From: Paramacrobiotus metropolitanus
Taxonomy: Eukaryota; Tardigrada; Eutardigrada; Parachela; Macrobiotidae
NCBI RefSeq assembly: GCF_019649055.1
Contig: NW_026570269.1
Span: forward strand, 744,001 to 808,000
Length of the DNA stretch: 64,000 bases
Direction of reading: 5' to 3'
This document shows, one piece after another, positions 22,498-36,100 of this stretch. Numbering within the stretch: the first letter of the stretch is position 1; each line of letters opens with the position of its first letter. The position numbers and the translations under genes are program-made. The notes under the pieces are model-generated. The model searched no databases and had not been told where the DNA came from. It saw only the letters and a list, made by a program, of their open reading frames with translations.

Positions 22498-23330
22498 TTA
22501 TTGGCCTAGTACCAGGTTTATAGAGTATCCTGTTGCACATTTACCATAAATTGTTGTCCTTTCTGCACCATTGTTGAGCCAGCATGTTTCTGCAGCTGTC
22601 CAACGCGATTCTCCCTCGTTAGAATTGCGGGTTATCAGATCATGATCGATTTCGAAGTCTCTTGAGTTTCCCCAATGAACATTGATCAGATTGCACACAC
22701 GCCGCTGGCGCGGGAAGTTTTTTTAGTGCGATGAGTGCCCGGTGTGCCGGTCAAGTCCAATTGTAATCTTTAGTTTCATCCTGCCGCTGCTACGGGCGCC
22801 GACAGATCATAAGTGTACGGGATGGCTGTGTGAGTTTCCATCCGAATGAACCGGCATCCCTATTGATTAAATGCCCAAAGAAATAAACCGCAGAGTTTAT
22901 GTAGATGATGCCGGCAATTGAAAGTTGTGAATGTTTTTAATTTTCTGCATGATAGATGGATGACTTGTCTGGGAATTCGACGGTCTATCATGTCGGCGCT
23001 GGGCTTATCCGGTCGGCTGGTCGATAAGAGGGCTTGGTTGATTTTTTTGTGGACATTCATGTGGAAAGCACACTTCCGGTCCGAGTAATTCGTGTAGTTT
23101 ATACGGATACCATCGGGCATTTTTTATCCACCGCGCGAGCCAATCAAAGCTTGCATTGCTGTTGCGTCCTAAGTTGTAACATCGCTTGCGTGCTTCTACC
23201 GGCCTTTGAGACTTGAGTAAAAAACGGGAAACGCATCTGACCTGAAACAAGCGCATAGTGATTTGTACCAGCAGGCACAACATGCTGCTGAGAACGTAAA
23301 GCGCCACAGCAGTCACGGTAGGTAGGGTCT
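22498..23330 (-). CDS. Possible multi-exon membrane or secreted protein (unidentified)
   Basis: Several minus-strand segments look like exons. At about 23329-23243 a segment between a TTATTATTCAG acceptor and a CAG-GTCAGA donor encodes a hydrophobic stretch (AVALYVLSSMLCLLV), a likely membrane helix. At about 22860-22783 the segment reads IPYTYDLSAPVAAAG. At about 22710-22498 the terminal segment reads VCNLINVHWGN and ETCWLNNGAERT and ends at a stop. No start codon or complete phase chain could be fixed and no family is recognised. Confidence 0.22.
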
Positions 23331-23346
23331 GAATAATAATAATCAA

Positions 23347-24530
23347 TAATTATAACAGCTACAGCTTTAGTAATATAGGTATATTCCTTTTTAAATTAAC
23401 TTAAATCTTTCATACAGTTAACGTTAGCTCATATTTGTATCGCATTATGGATAAATTTATGTCTAATGGATTATGCAAAGTAGTAGTGAAAGTACAACGG
23501 AAAATTAAAGATTAAAGGTGCGAGAAAACTGGCTCTTCAAGAAACAACAAATAACTATGCAACATGTGCAACTATGAATATACCATAAAGTATATTTTAA
23601 CTATACTGTGTATTATACTCAGTATTTAGCGATAAAATAGCTAACCAACTCATTCAAGGTAAACTTATCAAGCAAGGCACTCATTCATTAATAAATTCTT
23701 GCCGATCTGGAAAACTCCTCCGACCGTCTTCGGCGCTGCGCATCCTTTTTTTCGAGAATTCCTCAGTCATCAATGCTGTGACACGTTGTCCATTATAAAT
23801 TAAAGAACCCTATTTGTCGTCGGTGACGAGGGCACATAGACCGGGTCAAAATTCAGAAAAGTATTATTTTTTGTAGAAAGGCAGTATATAACTACCATAG
23901 TACTATGCTCAAAAACGCTTCATCTTCAATAGATGCCCCTTACTAAGGTAAGAAGGGGCATATCTTCAATGGTCAATAGGGCGTGGTCAAGTAAAAAAAG
24001 TAAACTGTAATTATCAGCTTCGAGTGGTTTGTTTTAAATTAGCAGTAAAAACATTCGTGCAAAAAAATCTTTTTACAAAATATAAGCAGATCAGACGCAC
24101 TTCTGAACGAATTTTAAAATATGAAAAGATAAAATTCATATGAAAAGATGGTAAATAAGCTGCAAGACTCAACAGTCAGCGCAACTTCGATCTGCCATTT
24201 TGTAATTACGAAAGTAAATCTGAAGAACTTTGCGCAACAAGAAAAAACGCTTCTAATGGTAAGAAGTACGTCTAAAACTTAAATTCAACTGTCACAAGAT
24301 CTGCAAAACTATTAATAGAATATTCCTAACATTTTCCTCGAACCCAAAATGGTGGCGAAGACCTCTCCAATGGACCGGTGGCAGCATCTGCGGCTTCGAA
24401 ACTCGACAGCGATCATCTACCGCTTCTTCACGAACGATAACGTACAAATCTCGGGGAATTAAGTCTGCGGTATTCTGTTTTTACGGTAGTACAAATATTT
24501 ACGGTAGCTGCGTTCGCTTGGACAAAGTTC
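23347..24530. other. AT-rich intergenic region
   Basis: No coding sequence seen. A small hairpin (ATGCCCCTT paired with AAGGGGCAT, about 23933-23962) is the only clear structure. Confidence 0.4.
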
Positions 24531-24555
24531 GATCAAGCCACGGTCGCTCTAAACG

Positions 24556-24760
24556 TCGGATAAACTCCCGTTCCTCGGACACGCCCTCAGCAAAGACGGA
24601 GTCCAGACCGATGATGTAAAGGTAGCGGCCACTGCGCAACATGACATCCGAGAACTGCACGACAACTTCCTCAGATCGGCCAACTACTACCGGAAATTTA
24701 TATGTACGGAATTATGCCCAGAAAACACCCTCGCGAGCACGTAGTACCTACTACCTACCA
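24556..24760 (+). pseudogene. Decayed Ty3/gypsy-type reverse transcriptase fragment
   Basis: One frame reads KLPFLGHALSKDGVQTDD (about 24558-24611), then LRSANYYRKFI (about 24674-24706). FLGH-x-x-S-x-x-G-x-x-x-D, followed about 25 residues later by L-x-x-x-x-Y-Y-R-K-F-I, is the end of the reverse transcriptase (thumb/connection) region of gypsy-like LTR retrotransposons. The expected W-P-x-P segment between them is degraded and both ends are lost. No LTR was found nearby, so this is a short relic. Confidence 0.6.
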
Positions 24761-25227
24761 CTCAAACTGTCCGAAGAAACTTTCAACGATACCGGCTTTA
24801 ACAGGCTCGTGCGTTTGGGAGACGTCGAAAGAGAAGGACAGCAGGAACTGGGTGTCCTGTTTTGCACTTGACCAGCGCGAGATTTCACTTCATATGCTCT
24901 GTATGTACAAGTACTAGTTCATACTTTAAATGCCTGTCCTGTCGAACGCGTACCGTTCAGTGTTCCAGAATTTCAAAGGACAAAGAGTGGACGGAAAATT
25001 AAGGAATGGGCATTCAAACCTATTCCATAACGCACTGCGTTTGAATCGGTACTCATGCAAGTTGGCGCAAACAGAGTTTGCTCAAAATATATCGAAATTA
25101 ACACATGCAGTTTGGCATCGAAGTTGAAACGGGAATGTTTTCTGAACATCCAGCCATTTGGCAAAAAGTTACGCTTGAAGGTCAATTCGGAAGTACCGTA
25201 ACAAAACAAAAGAAACAAACAAAACAA

Positions 25228-25350
25228 CTAACTAAATAACTTGCAAAACAAAAGAAATAGCTTTAAAACAAGAAACAACAACAAAATAATAATAATTAAA
25301 ACAAGCAGCAAACAACAACAACTAAATAACTTGCAAAACAAAAGAAATAA
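25228..25350. repeat. A-rich repeat with 30-bp direct duplication
   Basis: AACTAAATAACTTGCAAAAC and the following AAAAGAAATA occur at about 25229-25259 and again at about 25319-25349, separated by CAA/AAC-rich sequence. Immediately downstream (25350-25510) the minus strand has an open, coding-like stretch (ERNDFPGNDHMDHEKE) that I cannot assign. Confidence 0.6.
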
Positions 25351-26315
25351 TTTTATCAAGGGCAGCCTTGGCTTCAGAGACGGAGCTGAAACATTCTTTC
25401 TCGTGGTCCATATGATCGTTCCCAGGGAAATCGTTCCGCTCTTTAATTTCAAATACATTCTGGCTTCCGACCTTCTCCTCCCGGTTGCTTTAGACGTAAG
25501 GAGCAACTGCATACAACCCCTGCACTGTTTGCAGTGAAAAAGTGAAACTTATAGCGTATCATTCCAGTAGTTAGAGTAGTAACCCGGCTTTAACACTTGC
25601 ATTTGCATGCTCCATGGCCAGGAAGTTTAACTTAGCATTTACCATCCATTCCAATCTTCCAAAATTTCTGTGATGTAGAAGACCGTGATAATTAGTCTCA
25701 TACTGTTGGTTGTACTGTACCTTACTGACCAGTGTGAGAATTCGACTGACAATGTTTTACAAACCCGGCGTCGTTTTTTGTTCATGCACAAACATCCTGC
25801 ACGAACATGTATGCGCTTTTATTTAATTTTATTTCGCAGCTCTAATGAGATCAGTTTTCTGAGGAAACTCATTGTTAGAATTTGAAGGGGATCTCTTAAA
25901 AAATTGCAATGAGCGGGGTAAAAACTTTCGTAACTCAGAACCGCAATCATCATAAATGCATTCACAACGGTTCCCAACAAAACCTCGAATTCGTTAAAAA
26001 ATTTCCTTGCATTGTAGCACACCGGTCGGTCGGTCGTCGGTTCATACGGCAGTTGCGGAAAGCATGGGAAGATCAATTATTGCATAAACTCCAAGTTGGC
26101 CGTCAGAACCTACGAATCAAATCACCGTTTCAACATCAAGGACATTTCGGTGTTCTTGATTTAGGACGCAGAGGATTGTTCTAATAGCGATGTAAGGTGT
26201 TCTTTAGGTATCATTTGCCTGCGTTAGGTCCCTATTGCAAGTGGGACTGTTTTGGATTACGTCTAAATTAGGCTATTTATTTGTTGCACTCTAGATGTGG
26301 TCGAACGTAAATATT

Positions 26316-29300
26316 TTAATCACCTGTTTTTTGACAAATCGTTTTGTATGTCGCAGGCGGCTGAAGGTTACTTTGACTCGCACAGCGATGCGAAGGAAAG
26401 TTGGGACGCTTTACCGCGTGATCGGTGTCGGCTTCGGATCGCTCCAGCGGATTTCCTTCCGTCCTGCGCTGCAATAACGGTGTCGTGACTGTCTTCGGTT
26501 CGCTCGTCTGCGCGGTATGGGCCGTTTCGCTGATGCCAACCCCAAATATGGTGTACAGAAAAATTTTTCGGAATTTTTTACTCATGGCATTGTATAGTAT
26601 CGGGTTTATTGCACTAAAATTAAAGACGAGGGTACTGTACAAGAATGTAACGCAGATTGCTATGCGCTACTATTGTACCGAATTAGAGAAAAACGTAACT
26701 TGTAAACCGGTTTATTCATTGATTTCATTATGATAATTGCAATATTTTTACGAATGGTGAAAAAGAACCGCATTGTCATCGATATCTTAAAAAATTGAAC
26801 TTAAAATAAATATGGTCGCATAATTATAATTAACACGTTCACGGCTCTAACCAGAGCCCCGTCACCGGCTATAAAATTTAAAAAATTTAATTTTTTTGTT
26901 TGAAGATGGAGTACTATTAGGGTAAGCATAAAAAATATTTTCAGCTGCTGTCGCCAACAGGCGTGGACAAAATAAAATTAAGAAGGAAATTCCACACGAT
27001 GATGTAACGGCGTAGCCTAAAGGCCACCACCACATCTGGCACATCATACGCTGTACCGTTACTGGAAAATATTTTTTATGATTACCCTAATGTTGCTCTA
27101 TCTTCACACAATAGATGGAAATTTTTGAATTTACAGCGGAGGCCGGGAATTTTTGAATTTTGAATGTCGGGGCCCTGGCAAAAGGTCGTGCACGTGGATG
27201 TATGCAGAACATATGACTGCGCGCGTACGAAATGCCTACCTGTTCATGTAGACCAAAGTCTGCAAAAAACAAAGATATCGGTGAACTGTATAAGCGGTCA
27301 GCTGCGATCTAGACTAATAGTTATCCCTTATAAGTTATCACTATGCGTATGCATATGCCTCAAATGAATAAACAATAATATATATACTGTACCTATGTAC
27401 AATACATACCTTGGCGAAAAGTAGATACCAGATGTCTACGAATCGTTTCCCAGGCTCGTACACGAAGGAATTGTAAACCAACAGCCCTCGATATGGTAGC
27501 CATAATATAGCGAACAGTGTGACAACCACCACAAGCATCCGCACAATCTGCACGAGAAAGGAGGGACATTATGGAGCATCATAGTTTGCAGGATACCGTT
27601 GGTTCATACATTTGTGATATGGAGCTTTTTAATTAATACTACCGTACACGGTACACTACTACTTACTTTATCGATACTTCTATACCATTCTTACTCTGCC
27701 GTAATACAATACTATTGGAACGTTTTCAAAACAAGTGAAACCAGAAATACAGCTAATCACAGACAATGGCTTATATAGACACTAATTTTAATTGAAATAG
27801 GTAGTAATCTGTTTATCTGTCTGTTGAGAAGCCAAGAAATCTTTGTAAACTTGCGAATCCTGGCTTTTCGAACAATGGAAGTATTCAAAACAATTTATAA
27901 TTAGTAATTCGTAATTAGTAAGGAATTTAAGCTATGAATTCTGTCATCCATGCTACGATAAAAGCGATGCAAACATTGTGGGCGAATCAACACTACTCTA
28001 CCAGTACTTAATTACAGCTGTTAGAATTACAGCAGGTTGGGTTTTTACGAAAGCTGCTAAGGAAACGAAAAGGTATTAATCACATATTAAACCATACCTG
28101 TACGCGTGCTTTATCTTGCTGAGATGCTTTCGAATCTGCTGCATTACCGGCATTTTTCGGAGTTATTACGCTCGGTGGCGTAGCTCCGTTAGCGTTGCAA
28201 CCGTTCAAGCGAGAGAGTTTGGTTTTGGATTTAAATGCACCCTTTCCCAAATTCTTATGCATTTTTGCGCTTTTTCTCAAGGTAAGCCCAATTCGAATGT
28301 ACAGAACTACCGAGACCACAAGAGGCGAAATGTAGAAAAACAATAAATCCGCCATGAACATATATACATATTGTTCGCGTTCCAACCGGAAGTAGCACTT
28401 GTACAGGACTGGATAGCCAGGATGTAATTCTGCTTTAATGGTTGTTAATCCCAGCCACTGGGCACAGTACAGTATTGCGAAAATCCAGATGCCGACAATG
28501 ATTTTTTTAGCGCGGCCTACAGAGCAGACTTTTTGGGCTAATAAAGGGTGGCAAATGCCTGTAAATTAAACAAATACAAGTAAGCGTAAGCAGAATCACA
28601 TAAAACTTATCTCGCCATGTCTGAAATAATCTTAGAAAAATAATTAAAATTTTATCCAGGCATCAGATGGAACGCTCTACCGAAGCATGATTTCACAATA
28701 ATTTCCGACATGCATCATCATTAGCAAAGTAATTGCTTTGGCTTGTGAAAGCAGTTAAATTTAAACAAAAAACATATTCAAGTTCACATGCTGGATCGTC
28801 AATCAGATTCAGCCTTAACATTGGATTAATTTACCGCAACCATCTCTAGATCTACCGTTTGATAACTCTAAATTGAAGTATAAATAAAATAAAACCTTTT
28901 AACGAATTTTTGTTAACTATTCCACTACATATCTGCAAATTGCACGTCACGTAAGCACACGGTTACAGAAAAACAAAACTTAGTACTGGGTAGTAATGGT
29001 AGCAGTTTATGAGCATAGACTGATGATTTTTCTTTCGCTGACTTTCCAGACACTTACCGATATATCGTTCGATTGTAAAGCACAATATACTGAAACCACA
29101 AAGCATAACAAATCATAAATAAAATGTCATTTGCTTTTCTGTTATGGAATCATTCTATATGAAGGATTTACTTCTCGAACCTTAAACTGCTGGCATTAAT
29201 ACCAAGGAAATTGCCGAACTGAAGTATGGAGCAACCTGCATGCCCGAGAACCCACTGTCCCTTATAAAGGTAATGAGAAAGCAGCTGCTCTGGCATAGCC

Positions 29301-30108
29301 GAAAAGAGAACCATCAGATCCGCTATTGACAATGATGTCTGAAAAGAAGCCAAGCCATACTTATATTAATTAAACCATGTAACGCAGATGAGTACATGAA
29401 TGTTGTATGTCCATAACCCACACAGATACGTCAACAGCCAGAACCCAGATCTTCAACAATCGTAAGGGTCGAGCGGTTGACCTTTAAATTTGTGCGGAGT
29501 TTAGATTGTCATGAATATAAAATGTGTACGTACTGAAAAAGACTGGGTTAGGTGCCACAATAAGATACTTAATACGATTAACTGAAGAAATTAATTTCTA
29601 ATTCTTTTCTAGTATACCCATATTTGTCTAAATGTCACACTGCATTAATGCAGCCATACTTCTTCAAACAAAAAAATATGCAGGCGTTAATTGATACTAC
29701 AAGATAAACGTTGTTAATCCGGGAAATCAGGTTTGATCGTATAAATGTTACAAAGATATTACGAGTACATAAAAATTAATAATAATGTCTTATTGATTTC
29801 TGAGAAGTGGAAGGCATGTCTTACAGAGAAATGATTTCTCGGTAAGACATGCTTTCCACTTGCAGTTTAATTGTTTGACTTACTAAATAACAATAAGTCG
29901 GAGTATGCATGCTTTTAGTTCGGCGCACGACAATGGCAAGAGAAATATTTCCAAACACTCCCGTAAAAAAAATCAACACATGCATAATAGTGGCCACAAT
30001 TCGATACTCCACAGGAAAAAATGTTGGAAGTGCAGATTTCGGATTAGCGGACTGATTAACGGACGTGATGTTGATAATGCCAATAAGCACATCCGTGGTG
30101 TTGAGCAT
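26316..30108 (-). CDS. TRHR: Thyrotropin-releasing-hormone-receptor-like GPCR
   Basis: A rhodopsin-class peptide GPCR at the cell surface. Six exons: 30108-29884, 29338-29181, 29089-29058, 28558-28098, 27547-27393 and 26613-26316, all phases consistent, 442 residues. The N-terminus has glycosylation sites (NTT, NIT, NQS). TM1 carries TGVFGN, TM2 LSIADLMVL, TM3 FLGINASSLS then FTIERYIGICHP (ERY in place of DRY), TM4 RAKKIIVGIWIF, TM6 FAILWLPYR and TM7 SAINPILYNAMS (NPxxY). GINASS, TIERYI, RAKKII and the TM6 motif are the signature of TRH/EFLamide receptors. The third cytoplasmic loop is long and Ser/Lys-rich. The exon 5 end is inferred at 27393 (VCIVH) so that it joins SAINP; a GTATGT donor at 27409 is the alternative but loses TM7 residues. 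ATG 30108 is preceded by an in-frame stop. Confidence 0.9.
26916..27091. mobile_element. Short inverted-repeat element (MITE) in a GPCR intron
   Basis: The left arm ATTAGGGTAAGCATAAAAAA (26916 onward, about 29 bp) and the right arm ending at 27091 are inverted copies with one mismatch and one indel. The 176-bp element has no ORF. Outer bases are TTA on the left and TAA on the right, so the target duplication (TA, TWA or none) is ambiguous. It lies in the last intron of the TRHR-like gene. Confidence 0.75.
29807..29859. repeat. Near-perfect 53-bp palindrome in GPCR intron 1
   Basis: GTGGAAGGCATGTCTTAC followed by AGAGAAAT pairs with ATTTCTCGGTAAGACATGC and TTTCCAC. The arms are about 26 bp with two mismatches and almost no loop. 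It lies 25 bp beyond the exon 1 donor of the GPCR on the transcript side. Confidence 0.85.
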
Positions 30109-33100
30109 TTCCACTCAGCGCTTTTGCAGACGTTTTTGCGCATAATATCTCCCACAGCTAAAGAGGAATAATTATGCGACTGCATAAAATATCCTAAATA
30201 ATACCATCCATTCAAACTGATCCGTGCAGATAAAAAAATCCAAATGATTGAAATCAGCGTCAACACGATCGACAGTGGCAGCAAGCCGGCGATTTTCCCG
30301 TTCAAATGATGTATTGACCATCACAAAGACATCCAATCCAGTTTATCCTTGGGGGTACGGAGCGATCAGTCACCATTCAGCCATGTCTGCTACAGTCAAA
30401 AATCTAACATCAGTACTGGAATTACTTTGAATTTAGAGGCTGCAGAAATTGGAAGCTGCTTTAGATGGCAAGATAATTACGGCCAAAACGAACGGCCAAG
30501 TAAAATGGATGAAGTACGTAGTTCATGTGCGAGCTAGCTCACCATATTAATAGTAGAAGTACAGATAATTAATCGGTAATACGAGATTATACAAAGGTCA
30601 CTTGAAATGCCGGAGATATTCCGCTGCGAGTGTATTACATCAATAATTCTCCTGTAAAGTCGAAACCTAAGACAGAAAAACAGACACAGTTGGTACCGCA
30701 ACAGCCAACATGCCCTCACTGTGCCGGTGCATGCCAAACTGGCCATCAGATATCGGCAGGGAAACGTGCAGCGGAAATGGTCCTAAAAGTAGCGGGTACG
30801 AACGGTGCACACCGGGAGCAGATAAGTGAACGCCCTGTGCGCGTATCATTATAAATCTAAATTATAAATAACACATTCATGCTGAGGAAGGATAGCATAT
30901 ATGAATGCAAACCACCTCAGAGTACGGCGCGCACCCACACAGTAGGATAGCGCTTATCATGGAGGAGCAGCTACAATGACAACATACCCGATAACCAAGT
31001 ATCCAAAGGGGAAATCGTTGTCAATCATAGCTAGGTATTATGGCTTATTGGCTGCTGCGGATGCTGATTAGGCATCCGTCAAATATGATTTGGGATTTCA
31101 TCGACTACACTGTGGTTACGGGCGTCCTTAAGAACGCGCGCGTATTCAAAATAACATTATTACTGTCGCCATCGTGTGCCGGCGCTGGGGCGCGCGCACA
31201 AGCTGTGCCACCTCGATCTTCCCAACCGGAACTCTGGCCGGTCGCTCACGCGCAGACCAATGCAATCCGCAATTCCGCTACATTGCGCCCGGATGCGCGT
31301 TTCGCGGCTTAATCCACTGTGCCCGTTCAACAGTGCTTCCTGTTGTGTGTTACGTTTGATTATCCTTTTGGATGGTTTAACATGTTTGCGAACACTATTC
31401 AAACAGATAATGATAACCGTACCGGTGTTGTTATGTTATTGATTATAAAATCGGTTAACTTAATTAGGGGAAGCGGTAAATTTGAACTAAACTTAAAGCT
31501 ATAATAGAACAGCAATAAATTCGAGTGCACCCTTCACAGGAGAAAACTTTAAATTAATGTCAAAATGTGAAAAAATTAATCCGCACGCAGCTTTTGCGAC
31601 AATCAAATACGCTGGAATTTCATTATTCTGGAATGGACACCCCGGCACATGTCTCATCAGCACATCGTAAAGAATAAGGTCACGGCGTGCGGAGTTGTAT
31701 TTTTAGAGTTATTAGGCTCAAATATCATAACTAATTTTCGTGGCTACTAGATTACTTTAAAAGCGGTTTAGTATGCCAACTTTTTGCTGTAGTGGTATGT
31801 GAATCATGTTTTTAATTTTTTAAAAAACTTTCACCGACTAGCCAACATATCAACCGGTGAGCATGCACGCTTCAATCGAGAAGGAATTTATCAATTTTCA
31901 AACGTCTTGGGAGTGTGATCGTAAGTTTTGCAGTCTGCAGGTCTGTTTTAGTAAACAACCTAAGAAACGATTTCTGCAGATTCTCATGTGAATAACAGTG
32001 ACTGATTGATATTCGGCATACGTCCAAGGACAGATGAATGATGTCGTAACAATTAACAATATCAATCGTAGACCGGTATCGTTTGCTTCCTCTTTGCCAT
32101 GCCCTGAAGTTTTCTCGGGCATGATCGCTTGTCAAGGGCTAAACTTTGTATGCGCGGTAATTAATGGCTGGAAAAGATCGAAGTTTCATATATCACGGCC
32201 TGTGTTTTCCTGATCAAGCTAACTTCAAAAAATCGATCTACGGGTAAAGCGCTGCATGTGTCAAGTGTGACGCAACGCACATACACTGATACACAGTACA
32301 CTGTAAGATGCTACCGTATCCGGCAACAATGTGTGCGTAATTCGCTACAGGAAATCGATTCTTAATCACAGCCTGCAATACCAGTCTGAAGAAGATCTTT
32401 TCTGACCACTCCTCAGCCATGTTGACGCCCTGATAATACGCTTTCCTAGATTAAAAACTTCAATTACTGTATATATGTGTGATTACAATGGCACTCAGTA
32501 AATTATACGTGTTAGTGTATTTAAAAAATACATACACAGTACCTTATGAATACATGATCGTTAAAAACATGAACACAAAATAAACATCTTAACGGCGTGA
32601 CATTTCACGAAGAGGCTTTAGTCAAACTACTACGCGGAGCAAAAACTTGATGATCCAGACGACAAGCTGATAATTGCCATTTGTTTTTCCACATTAACTG
32701 ACACGCTGTGTTCTTTGTGTTGGTGTTATATGTAGCCTGCAGTCCTTGAACAAACTGCTGGGACCCTATCATATTATCGTGTCGAAGTTGAAGCTGACAT
32801 CCACTGATCGTCGGCTGACAAGTGTGCGCTGAGTGTGTTGCGGGGAAAATGCGGCACATCCGGCGCCGTGTGGGTGTCAGCAGGTCACACTCTTAATCAA
32901 ACACAATGTGACACCTGAGATTTTCCAGCACGACACGGCCCGATAAGAGTTTGTGATTAATATATTTATTAATAAAATGTCAGAGGAAAAATGCCGCTGT
33001 GGACCAGAGTGGCAGCCGATAGTTTAATGATCCCATAGGAATATTGGGATCAATTCCAGCGGTGGGCCAAATGCATACAGTTTTGCCATAATTTGTTCGC

Positions 33101-36100
33101 CATATCCGTCATCAAGTATCATTTACACAGTTGCATGTGCGGTACTAGGCCACCGATCGCACTGGTAATTGTTTCCGGTTACCTCCTCATTCGGAAAATT
33201 ATCATTCGGCAGTGGCGTTGACACAGCAAATTAAAAAAACTGTTTTGATTAATATGAGAAAAAAGGTAGAAAAGGCTCCGTAGCGCTTTTCTTCTAATTG
33301 GTTCTTGCACTGCCTAATGCCTGTTTTTGAAAAAACAGGGTACAATAAGTCATCATACGAGCTGCCCACTAACTACCATTTTATGCCTAAGATAAGAAGG
33401 ATTTCAACTCTTCTTTCACGGGTGATTGGACATCACTTACAATTTAAAACTAAGGCGTTACTGTATTTAAGAGTCTCATGGGATTACGATTAATCCGCCA
33501 TATGGGACAACTCTCATGATTGAAGGTTATATCTTCATTGATCTTAATATCTATCGTATGCCCCGGTCTGGTGGAATGAACTTTGCAAAATGAAATCTTA
33601 ATGGCATTGCCAATTCCACACCAATTTATGTAGCGTTTAGTAAGGCAGCCGAACACGGTGGGCAGCATCGTAAAACGATGCCGATAGCGGTGCATTATAG
33701 TTTAGAGTTCCTGGTATTATACTGTATTTACTGGCAGGTTACGCCTAATCGCCATATTATAGCCTTAAGATTGAAGCTACAAACGTTATCACAAAATACT
33801 ACATTCATCATGCTTCATGCGCATCGGTTATCAGAATTCCCTTTTCCCAAAGCGTTTCGTAAAAGCCCATTAATACATCATCATGTCAATCATGTTTCTG
33901 TGTAGATGTGCACCATGAAATCAAGTGATGAAATTTTGACTTGTCGTCGCTGTTAATATCGTAAACACCCGTGAAATTCCATGTTCGTAATTTACTTTGA
34001 GCCATTTGGCGGCATTGCTTAAAACATAAAGCACCTTTATGACTTACTTCAGTTTTTGACTAAATTAAACTCGTCATATATTTCTGCCCTGCGCGGATTT
34101 TGCGTCATCATTATGCTAATTTGTGCGTTTAACAAATAGCAGCGTAACACTTCATTAATTTTTAAGTTTACGATAAATCATTTACAAAAATGTTACACAA
34201 GGAGATTTGGGAAAAATACAAAAACGAAAGGCAGTTTTGCAACGGTACTTTCTTTAACTCCTTTGTATTTTTGAATCTGGTACTTTCACATCTATGAAAT
34301 GTTTTAACGATGATACCCGTTTTCTTACCTCCTGCAGATTCGTCAGAAATCCTGTCACAAATAGGGGATCCAGTTAATTAAACAGTTCGCCTTGAGTAGC
34401 ACAGTAGTCAACCAATGTCCATATAACCTTTAATGACTACAGAGAATGACAATTTAATTGCGGCATCGCTCAGTCTTTTGTACAAATGTAGCTCACCGGC
34501 AAAATTGCAGTAAAATTCGTAATTTTGTAATACAATAAGTTCAGAAGCACACGCGCTGCTGTGACTGCAGTTTGATATCGTAATTGACTAATCAGTCATA
34601 ATATTTTCGATAACACCGTGTCTAACAAATTGGGGTAATCAAGCGCGCTACAGATCGAGAAAGTGAGAACGTCTCATCATTAAAACGGAAAGGTTTCTCA
34701 TCGAACAGGAAGATTTTGGATCGTATATAGAAACAACAGCTGGTGTACGATTCCCCATTGATTTACATCCCGGTTGGTCGATATGCGGGTGTATTTATTA
34801 AGCGTATCGTCGCACAGCAGCGCTAACAGTATTGTCAAACAATATTGCCAAGCGTTGGCGATGAAACTTGTAATTCGATCTCCAATATTTTGTAAATTTG
34901 TTATTAAACTTCCGGCAGCATACTTGCAATCCAATAAGCATCATGAACGTACTCGTGTTATTGAGATTTCATATGAGTTAGACATACCCGACAGTATATG
35001 GCTTTTATTGGGAAGAAAAATGGTGCTAGACGCTTAAAACTGGCACGGAAATAGTGTTGTTGTAATTATGGTAATCAGTATGCCGCCTTACATTATCCTG
35101 AGTACAAATATTGCCTGGAAAAAAATGAAACCAGGGAGTATGCAACGCTGTGACAACGGGAGTACGTAAATACACATATGCAACCAAAAATCTCATGCGA
35201 TCACGCATTTATATCGCAGTGTAAACAAGATCTGTTTGATGGACAAAAGACATTCTTAATGGACTAGGAAAGGCCTTTGGCAGCATCGATCGCGGTTGCT
35301 GGAGTGTTAGCGGTGGAGAACCCCAATAATCAGCCGATTTCAATGAGAACAATGGCTGTGGTTTTACCGCCTTCACCGGAGAAATGATCTGTGAAGTGAA
35401 ATTGTCGGGATGGCAATCGAAACGTCAATGAAGTCAGTCCACAAACGCGCTCTCGTTCCGGTGACTTAGTACAAATATACGCGGACATAGGTGTTATTGG
35501 AAATTCATTTTACACGTACAGTGTTGCAAAAATCGGCACGCAAAACGTTACCGGTCAACCCATGCCGGGTTTTTTTTGCGCAGCTCACACTGAGATCGTT
35601 AATTTATATAACCATCTGGGAAGATATCAAAGACGAAGGGAGTATTTTACTCATTATATTCCACGTATGACAAAACATTCATATAATTATGTTGTACTCT
35701 GTAGCTCGAGTCCCACGTTTGCCATTAAAAAATTAATTGAATAAGAATCGGCTATAAGCCCTTCCTGCCCCGTTCACTATTATGCACTCCGGCCCTTTTC
35801 AGTTATTTATGATAGCTATGTTTAACCTCGAAAATTTTTTGTTCAATATACGTATTGTTTAATACTTTAACCCCATTTGTTCGTGGGCTGTGGATATTTA
35901 TTTACAAAGCAATTTGTTTGGCTAAAAGTTTTTGACAATTTTTCTGTCAGTCCACGCTCTAATTTGGCATTCACAGTTCATTATGTGAATGCGCGTTATC
36001 TTTGGGTAGGTACTAGGTTACAGAACAGAAAACGCCTGTATACACACCTGTTACTGAAATAGTGTCAGACGAGATTATTACTAAAAGTAATGTAAAATAC

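Noticed and set aside
30170-30320. Upstream exon for the TRHR-like receptor
   Set aside because: A coding-like frame exists but no phase-compatible splice to the ATG exon was found, and a stop codon sits just before ATG 30108.
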